Shown: piece after piece, positions 56,831 to 64,000 of the stretch
Layout: the number at the start of each line of letters is the position of its first letter
Position numbering within the stretch: the stretch's first letter is position 1
Assembly (NCBI GenBank): GCA_947568835.1
Contig: OX387603.1
Location: 26,994,651-27,058,650 of the forward strand
Source of the DNA: Protonemura montana
Lineage: Eukaryota; Arthropoda; Insecta; Plecoptera; Nemouridae
Reading direction: 5' to 3'
Length of the DNA: 64,000 nucleotides
Made by a program: the position numbers and the translations under genes
The notes under the pieces: model-generated
The model's input: only the letters and a program-made list of their open reading frames with translations
Databases searched by the model: none
Told to the model about the DNA's origin: nothing

Positions 56831-57643
56831 AAATACCTGTTAAATATCTAGGTGATAAGGGGTTTTGGCGATGTTCACGTCACGGATTTAGGAAGTAACT
56901 TGGTCAATTTGCAGTCAGACCCAATCCAAAAACCCATCGCATTATACAGAGGGTATACTTTTTGTTTTCTTTTCTGTAGCACAAGTAGCATACCTCAAAG
57001 GCAATTACGCTGGGTTACCAGATGCCTTTTCCAATGCCTTTCCCAAAGTCACGCTTGATGAAATTGCATGCAATTTTTTTTTACTGAATGAAGCTAATGT
57101 TCAATTTCACCACAGCGTAAAAATACTATTTCCTGTTTGATCACATTATTTAAGCTCACTGCGTTTTTTTAATCCCCATATTAATGATTGTGTGAGTGCA
57201 AGCTGGGATGGGGAGGCCTAAAGACAGTGGCTAATTTCTAAAAAAAAAACTGGTGTAGCTGTATCTTATACAGCTACATACATTATACAGCATTAGAGAA
57301 TTTCTTGAGCTCTAAATTTATAATTTATATTTGATTTACATATATTTTATACCTTACTATTTTATACTTTTTTTTGACATGTTCCATACTATATTGTATA
57401 GTGTTACGGAATAAAGAATATGAATATGAATATGAATATGAATATTGACACGGCCGATATTTAAGCGTGACTACGTTCAACTACCGCGTAGGTACGTAGG
57501 TCAACTACAGTACTGACCATACTTCACATGCAAGTTTTACATCTCTCTTTATTTGGGTTGTGTTTTCATATCTAATTTACAAGCTGAAGGACTTTACAGA
57601 TTGGGATGGAAGTGTCATCTTGCGATATATATATTTTATTTTG
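56831..57643. other. Intergenic with a (GAATAT)n tail
   Basis: A short gaatat repeat at about 57415-57442 follows 'gtgttacggaataaa', resembling the 3' tail of a LINE or SINE. No body was identified. Otherwise nothing recognised. Confidence 0.4.
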
Positions 57644-58011
57644 CATTAGTCTAATGACGAGTGCTAAAAACGCCGCCTCCTCTAACGCCTCCAATATTTA
57701 GTTTACCGAAAATAAAAAAAAGTACTTCTAGAGAATTATCTAAACTATTGAATGATAATAAATCACATTCTGTCCTTTGTTTCCTGTAGGCTGTAGGGCT
57801 TGTTACACATTTGCCATTTTGCGTAATTTAACATTGGTCTTATGGAGAGCATTAAAAACGCCAACCCCTCTAACGCCTCCAATATTAATTTTATTGAAAA
57901 TAAAAAAAAAGTACTTTTAGAGAATTGTCTGAACTATTGAATAATAATAAGTCGCACTCTATCCTTTGTTTCCTGTAGGCTGTAGGGCTTGTTACACATG
58001 TGGCATTTTGA
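57644..58011 (+). repeat. Direct duplication, about 180 bp, two copies
   Basis: 57644-57822 and 57832-58011 are direct copies (cctctaacgcctccaatatt, ctttgtttcctgtaggctgt) with about 10% divergence, 188-189 bp apart. Confidence 0.8.
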
Positions 58012-58945
58012 AGAGCAAATCCGTACATGCCTCCCTATATAATGCGCTTTAAGACGTAGTCACGTCAAAAAGACTGGGTGGACGCTTGACGATCTTTCTT
58101 TTTGTGGTGGGGGGAGGGTCAGCTCTTCTTGTTTTCTGTAAGTAAATAGTGGAATCATTGGTTGATAGTTGGAGTTTATTGTCGGCAAAAAGACTTTGTG
58201 TAACTAAAATGAGACTTACCCGAAGAGGATGTAACCATCCAACATGGAAATCCTACAAGAAATGAGAGGCGAGCAGTACAAGTGACTGACGGGGTTTATA
58301 AACCAACAAGGCACATTCTGGGAGGACAAAGGAGAGGAAATGGTAATTCACGGAAAGATTGTGTGCGAGGGTTACCTCGGTCAACCTAAATTGGAAAGAA
58401 ACTGTTTCCATGACATCATTTTTACAGTCCCCCTTACCCCTCAATTCTAAATCCTCATGCATTTGCAATTTCTTTTGAAAAGAAAAATGTAGAAATACGG
58501 GAGGAAAGAAACTGCGGTAATCCCCAACGCAGCTTGCATTTCGTTAGCAAAGCCCTAGAATAAATAGCAACAAGGATAAGAACAATTTATTACGCAAATC
58601 TAAATTGCTCGTACTAGGCCCTAATCTGAAGCCAATACATTCTCAAACACCCCCCACAAATACCACAAAAATACCCCTGAAATAACATCCTTTGGCTTGA
58701 TGAATGATATGTATAGGATTTAACATGGCAAAACCAGATGCAACCGATCGAATTGGTTCATGAGACAAGACACACAATTACAAAATGGAAAGGTTTTTAT
58801 TGATAATTAACGAATACGTTTGAGATCTCAAGACTAGTTGAGGGCAAAATAAAATTCTTACTGCCAAAGCGTGGCAAACAAAGTGAGAGTTGGTCCACTT
58901 TCATGGCATAGCCCATATTATAAAACCTAAAAAAGAGCCTACTAA
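58012..58945. other. Intergenic / 3' region of the GASZ-like gene
   Basis: A minus-strand AATAAA (plus TTTATT 58796-58801) lies about 145 bp past the GASZ-like stop and is a good polyadenylation signal. A short minus-strand segment near 58219-58252 is bounded by plausible acceptor and donor sites, but its role is unknown. Confidence 0.4.
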
Positions 58946-60076
58946 CTATTTTCGGAAAGAAATCGAAGGAATCACCAGTTTCTTCACAGCGAGGTAGATG
59001 CACAAGGAGCCCGCAGCAAAAATCATGGATTTCTTGACAATTTTCTTTCCCCGCACCTTTGCAATTTTCTTTTTTTCTTTCGCCTCCTCTCCAGGCACAG
59101 TGAATCCTATCTGCAGGAATCGAAACGAGACTTAGTGTTTGGCGGGCTGGGCTTCTGAGCTGGGTCGTTTAACTAGATTAAAGCATCTGCCAGACTAGCT
59201 CCAAATGCCCATATCGACTTACCACATTTGAAAGCGACTCTACACACTTCCGCGTTTCCTTGGCTTGCCTCAACAGAGTCTTGCATGCATCCTGGAAGAT
59301 CTCCAGCGAGCTGTAGCCCTCGTACTCTCGGTAGTTGGGTGGCTTTTTGATGTTGATGTCGGTGTTGATGTTGGCCAGCAACAGGCTCAGCTCGGATACA
59401 TGCCCGGCCAACGAGCTGCCCAATATCTTCATCTCGTCGCGAGTCAGTCTGGAATATTGTGTGCATGTGATAACATTGATCTCTTTTACAGGCACTTTAG
59501 CAAAACAAAGGAACGTAGAAAGGTACATCACTTCCTCCAAGCTCTTCTTTGGCCTGTTGAAAATCTGCTTCCCCTGAATATTTTTCGTAACTTGGCGTTT
59601 AATGTTAACACTTTCCTTAATGCCAATATCGACAAGCTCACTCTCTGAAAGTGTCATAAAAGTGTCGAGATCTAGTCGTAAGCGACGCATGATTCGTAAG
59701 TCATTCTTGGGAAAGTCTAGTCCAAGTAGGGTGAAGCCAAGATCCTCTGGGACAGCTGAATAAAGAGACTGGACACCGTCATCATCGTCTTCGCTGTAAT
59801 CAGATTCCTCTGAGGAATCAGCATCTGGTTTAGAGACCTGTTGATACAAAGCGAATCATTTCTGGTTAAGGAACTTTTCTTGGTTCCATTTAATTCACAT
59901 TGTGTTATGCTCATTTAAAACAAAACCCCACTGATATAAATCAGTAGATAATTCTAGGTTATGCCATTAAGTTCCTTTGACATTTGTTTGTAAAAGGAAG
60001 ACAGGTTACCTACCGGAATATTAGAAGAAGTTGCTTGTGGCTCAGCATCCATATTTACATCCACCGTTAAGCCCAT
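58946..60076 (-). CDS. Gasz: GASZ/ASZ1-like protein without ankyrin repeats (4 exons)
   Basis: GASZ is a tail-anchored outer-mitochondrial scaffold of germ-cell nuage required for piRNA production. Exons: 60076-60014, 59837-59527, 59448-59223, 59110-58946; 254 residues. The intron at 59449-59526 is 78 bp and in frame, so it could be retained. Order seen: acidic N-terminus with DSSEESDYSEDDDDG; a SAM-like domain (about 45-100) with LDTFMTLSESELVDIGI; a helical region with LTRDEMKILGSSLAGHVSEL; a lysine-rich segment EEAKEKKKIAKVRGKKIVKK; and a tail anchor SMIFAAGSLCIYLAVKKLV ending SFRK, much like vertebrate ASZ1 C-termini. The family normally has several ankyrin repeats between the acidic start and the SAM domain, for about 450-480 residues; here that block is absent. 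Head-to-head with TBCB. Homology rests on SAM, coil and anchor resemblance. Confidence 0.65.
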
Positions 60077-60360
60077 AGTTACATTTATTTACGAAAATAA
60101 CCGTTTCACGATTTCACGAAATACATGTACGTCTACTCACTCACAACCAAAGACTCCCACAACCATAACAAGTCACAAATGCGAAGTGAACCTGTTGATT
60201 GGCGGCAATGATCTCCGGATTTCCTCGAAGACATCCGACGGTACCCGAAAGAGTGCGCACCCGCACATGTCACCCTTCAGTAGCCGTCGCCCACTCGTTG
60301 TTTCGCCTGTCACTGAAAACATCTGCATCAAAAATATTTCGTATACGTTTCCACGAAACC
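60077..60360. promoter_or_regulatory. Candidate bidirectional promoter (GASZ-like / TBCB)
   Basis: 284 bp between divergent start codons, too short for separate full promoters. No TATA box recognised. Confidence 0.55.
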
Positions 60361-61504
60361 ATGGCTGCAGCGTATAAAGTAGTCTCCGGTTCTGATTTCA
60401 TCAATGTTGTGATTAGCAGCTCTAGTCCTGAATGCGCCCTTTGCGTAGAGAAGCGATTTAAAAAAGACATCACTGTCGCCGATTTGAAGGTTGGAATCAG
60501 AAGTGATTACCTTTAAAGGACTGTTCAACCTTTTTGGCTCTTCATTAATTTTGTGAGTTAGTGCTTAAGCATATCTGTTGTCATGTTTTAGGGAAAACTG
60601 GAAATGATTACCGGTGGAAATCCAGCATCTATGAATGTGAAGGTCTTTGACAACGACGACAAAGAAGTTTGCCAGCTGTTGGATGATACAGCCCTTGTTG
60701 GGTCGTTCCCAATCGACGATGGAATGCGGCTGCACGTAAGCCACAAATCATCTGCTAGAAGGTGCCTTGACATCTCTTTGAACCACACATCATTTGTGTA
60801 ACTGTTACATTTTTATTCAGGTGATCGACCAATTTATTTTGCGGAGTCAAATAGGCGAGAATGCTGAGGGAGACAAGTACGAAATGTCTGTCGAAGAGTA
60901 TGCTAAACGACCAGACACAGTTCGAGCTTTCCTTGCTCAGAACCGGCTAGGGAAATTCAATGAGGAAGAGATGAAAAAGAGGGAAGAAGATAGGCTAAAA
61001 GAGGAGGCTGAAGAAGAAGCAGCAGCGAAGGCAATCAAAGTGGATGACCGATGCGAGATCAACATGCCCGGTGCCCCGAAGCGGAGAGGAACCGTGCGAT
61101 ATGTCGGACTTACCGATTTCAAGAAAGGTTGGTGGATCGGAGTCCAGTACGACGAACCGCTGGGGAAGAACGACGGGTCGTGAGTACTCGACAATTTGCT
61201 CTTTTACCTCGGACCCATTTCAAAAGCACTTGTTGCTTAAGTTCCCTGAAATCCCTAGACTAGATAAATGATGTGTCAAGGTGCTCCAAGAAGCTGGGAA
61301 ATGGGTTCATGGGTCTACGTTTATGTCCTTCCATTCACTATGAGAACTATGAAAACAAAACAATAATCCAGTGATGTGATGTTTTCCAGGGCCAACGGCA
61401 AGCGCTACTTCGAATGCCAGCCGAAGTATGGCGGCTTTTTGAAGCCTGCCTTCGTCACCACTGGCGACTTTCCCGAGGAAGAGTTTGACTTGGACGAGAT
61501 GTGA
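60361..61504 (+). CDS. TBCB: Tubulin-folding cofactor B (4 exons)
   Basis: Cytosolic chaperone that receives alpha-tubulin and works with TBCE in heterodimer assembly and disassembly. Exons: 60361-60489, 60592-60735, 60821-61179, 61390-61504, all GT-AG; 248 residues (human 244). Domains: N-terminal ubiquitin-like fold (about 10-90; [15 protein letters not shown] to [16 protein letters not shown]), an acidic/lysine coiled coil (about 140-165; [20 protein letters not shown]), and a CAP-Gly domain (about 168-235) with [20 protein letters not shown] and the hallmark GKNDGS. The C-terminus ends DLDEM, matching the family's DEI/M tail that contacts TBCE. ATG 60361 is chosen because the family N-terminus aligns there; an upstream in-frame ATG at 60199 would add a non-conserved extension. 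A polyadenylation AATAAA lies at 61712-61717. Confidence 0.95.
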
Positions 61505-61711
61505 ACACCCTCTAATCACGACAATCCAGAGGATATTTTAAAGTTTAATAGTACATATCTCACCAAATACATCTGCATCTGAACGTCACTCAGCTTCTCA
61601 TCGATTGAGCTACGGCTCGCTTAATGTTTACCAGGGTATCGAGACTCTTACAAAAAAAAACATTCCAATCCCAGCCGTCTGTGCTTGATGTAACGCTTAA
61701 TACACCGTGTC

Positions 61712-61717
61712 AATAAA
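61712..61717 (+). terminator. Likely TBCB polyadenylation signal
   Basis: AATAAA about 210 bp after the TBCB stop and only 22 bp before the convergent PLRG1 stop (61739), so the two 3' UTRs almost certainly overlap. Confidence 0.6.
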
Positions 61718-61738
61718 GGCGCTTTGCGCTGGACGAGT

Positions 61739-64000
61739 CTAGTATTTCTTCCTCTTGAGAATCTCCGGCCGCCAGTGGATGGGGTGCGACTCCTCCGTCT
61801 GCCGGAAAAAAAGATGAATTCAATATCCAGTCTTGAGGTTTCTCTAGCTCCAAGAAGTTGGGCTGAGATGAAGTTGCTGCCTTCTACCACTCGGTTGACA
61901 TATCAACCTAACTCGCTGAACTAGAATGAACTTCGAACTTAAACGATGATCAGTCAATCGAAGCTGTTTTCTCAGATTTCCAAGGGTTGTTTCCGCGGTG
62001 ATAACTACTTAACCCCCAAATTAAAGGTGGTTTAAGCCTCAATTCTGCTTTAAAGATTTTACCCCTGAGGTCTATCATTTACTATCTGTGCTTTCACAAG
62101 TTTCAATAAAGCTACGTTTTCCAAACTAAACAAACTGGTGGCACTGTTGGGGTAGCTTAGAAATAAACAAAGTCTCTCTCAGTGACAGGGATAACATCTA
62201 CAAAATGTTAATCTCTAAAGGTACACCACCTGAACCTCCTACATCACTGGTAAGTTGCGCTCCCTCCCTCTTTACCTCCATCCCACAACAATTCTCCAGG
62301 TTAATGGCAACCTATTACTATTAGTAAACCAGTCGTAGGCACCATCAGATCCCCAACCATCACCACGTTCCCGGCTCATTTGCTCCCCAAGAGGGTTTAA
62401 CCGTTGAGTGTGCAGGTTCTAGGTGGAGACAGAACGTCAATGTTACAGTCTCTGCGTGAAAAATGACTACCTTACCGACAAAAATGCAGAGTACCGGAAC
62501 ATCACGTTAAGTGGAACCACTGTCGTATGAATTTTTATTTCAATATTTCTCGTAAGTTAACTCGCTTTTGAGACTTTTCATGCTCAAAAAATCTCCATCA
62601 ATGTTTACCTTAACGATTGATAAACACGTAACGATATTAAAAAGCGAGTAACCTACGATAAATATTGAAATTAAATTTCATACGACAGTGGCTCCACTTA
62701 ACGTGATGTTCCGGTACTCTGCATTTTTGTCGGTAAGGTAGTCATTTGGCGGCCATCTTTCACGCAGAGACTGTAACATTGACGTTGAAACTCTACCTAT
62801 AACCTACACTCAACGGTTTAACCTTAGTGCGGTGAGTAAAACTAAAAGCAACAAACCCAGTGGTTCATAGCATGGACAGGATTGGAGATAAAAGATATGT
62901 AAGAAGCTTACCGCAGTTGTGTCTTCCTTGTAGATCTTGATGGTCTTGTCAGCCTCGGTGGTGATAAGCCGACTGCCGCTGTGGTCGAAAGTCATGGAGA
63001 AAATGCCGGACTCCGAGTCCATGGAGCCTGGCTGCACAGGAGCCTGATAACAGAAGAAAGGTTTTTTTAGAATGGCAGGACTTCCTTTCCTTCACGCTGT
63101 CCAGTCATTTTGTATGACTTTGTCTCGTGGCCAACGCTCTTGGGGGCCAGGTGCTCACCTGCAGGCGCTGGAAGTTGTAACCGGTGCGCCAGTCCCAGAG
63201 ATGCAGCGTGCCGTTGTCGCCGCCGGAGACCAGAACCCCTTCGGGGTTGACCGCGAGGCAGTTCACGATGGCATTGTGTCCGGCCAGGTTTTGAACAAAC
63301 TTGCCGTCGGGGCATGTCCACTGCTTCAGGTTGTCCGGAGATGCAGATGCAAACATGTAGCTGAAATAGCAACGTTGTGAACACTACCACCCTCGCAAGG
63401 ACGTGCTCCCAATCGGTGAATACGGTCTCCTCCTTTCATCCCTAGTTTCAAGATAAAATTATTTTTTAATTCTATTTGTGGGGTTACTAAAACTTTTGAA
63501 CTGGTTTTGAATGCTAAGTGAAGAACAACTAATATTTCCTGACATTACGTAAATTGTACCTGTTACTTTATCAACGGTGAAAGCAGCCCTGAAGTATTCA
63601 AAACGCATTTTTAATGTTCATGTCAAAACCAGTGCTATGGTTAGAATCATAGCATTAGATACACTAATTTCCTCAGAAAACGTCATGTCTAATTAGCGCA
63701 GGTGGTTAGATTGACACATGTGAAAGGTGGGGCCTGGAGCTTGGTTGCCTGATTGGTGACAAATTCACGTTTTTGGAAGTCAAGTGTCTAGAGGTGTTTC
63801 CATTTAACCAACTGAGAGCATTTTTCACGTAAAGTTCAGCTAAGACCCAAGAGTTGTGCTCTCATTGGCTACTCACAGCGTGGGATGGTAGACCACTGAA
63901 CGCACGCTCTTCTTGTGATTGGTAAGCGTAGCGCGGGACTTTCCAGCCGCCAGGTCCCACAGCCTGATGGTGCAGTCGTGGCTGCCGGTGACCACTTGTG
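61739..64000 (-). CDS. PLRG1: PLRG1 (Prp46), 3' part, runs off the window
   Basis: WD40 protein of the Prp19/CDC5L (NineTeen) complex of the spliceosome. Four exons are visible: 64000-63877 (continues beyond the window), 63360-63159, 63043-62912, 61798-61739. The first reads [20 protein letters not shown] and [11 protein letters not shown]. The second has [20 protein letters not shown] and [20 protein letters not shown]. The third has [19 protein letters not shown] and [16 protein letters not shown]. The last is [19 protein letters not shown] and a stop. All match the C-terminal beta-propeller blades and tail of PLRG1. Phases agree at every junction. The N-terminus and earlier blades lie outside the window. 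A 417-bp MITE sits in the last intron. Confidence 0.95.
62401..62817. mobile_element. 417-bp MITE with long TIRs and TTAA flanks
   Basis: Within the last PLRG1 intron. Ends pair as ccgttgagtg... and ...cactcaacgg, with longer inner inverted segments (about 62436-62570 against about 62630-62790, including ggaacatcacgttaagtgga and its complement). TTAA lies on both sides (62397-62400 and 62818-62821). TTAA duplication and CC-starting ends suit a piggyBac-type non-autonomous element. It has no coding capacity. Confidence 0.75.
63478..63600 (+). repeat. Dispersed repeat shared with TTC7 intron 14
   Basis: Same string order as 50395-50520 ('ggttttgaatgctaag', 'gaacaactaatatttcc', 'ttgtacctgttacttt', 'gaaagcagccctga'). 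It lies in a PLRG1 intron; class unknown. Confidence 0.6.

Noticed and set aside
56538-56843. 101-residue frame similar to the one at 28930-29325
   Set aside because: Similarity is explained by shared SINE sequence rather than protein conservation.

Overview
This is a nuclear window from an animal, most likely an arthropod (probably an insect). The evidence is spliced genes with short GT-AG introns, a C2H2 zinc-finger gene, many decayed jockey/CR1-like retroelements, and tRNA- and 5S-rRNA-derived SINEs. The gene set is metazoan: Rab4, DMAC2L, TTC7, DHODH, a GASZ-like protein, TBCB and PLRG1. I cannot name the species. All gene models were built by eye from splice signals and recalled family sequence; no search was run.

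Layout. 0.7-1.4 kb: Rab4 (minus). 1.6-5 kb: retroelement, hAT and repeat debris. 5.2-10.6 kb: a four-exon zinc-finger gene (minus) with 29 complete fingers, an internal 11-finger duplication and a decayed 3' tail. 10.7-13.5 kb: a dead jockey-like LINE and a tRNA-like element inside inverted repeats. 14.0-22.4 kb: a giant near-identical inverted repeat (about 3 kb arms, 2 kb spacer). 22.8-33.85 kb: a 367-bp dispersed repeat present twice in opposite orientation. One copy is split at a TTAA by a 5.8-kb array of TTAA-separated 926-bp units, which includes a 10-bp minisatellite; the other copy is the matching empty site. 28.9-35.2 kb: 5S-derived SINEs, a TIR element with a 10-bp target duplication, and a THAP pseudogene.

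From 36.4 kb the window turns gene-dense: DMAC2L (+), a small unrecognised gene (-), TTC7 (+, 15 exons with two GC-AG introns) and DHODH (-, 7 exons). A second repeat island at 54.07-56.8 kb holds a 148-bp satellite that switches orientation midway, followed by a 5S-SINE. The window ends with a GASZ-like gene lacking ankyrin repeats (-), TBCB (+) and the 3' half of PLRG1 (-, runs off the end).

The genes do not form one pathway. Rab4 acts in endosome recycling, TTC7 in the PI4K complex, DHODH in pyrimidine synthesis, DMAC2L in mitochondrial complexes, TBCB in tubulin folding, PLRG1 in splicing and GASZ in the piRNA pathway. The most unusual content is the repeat architecture: the giant palindrome, the TTAA array with its exact empty site, the head-to-head 148-bp array, tRNA cores inside inverted repeats, and the ankyrin-less GASZ.
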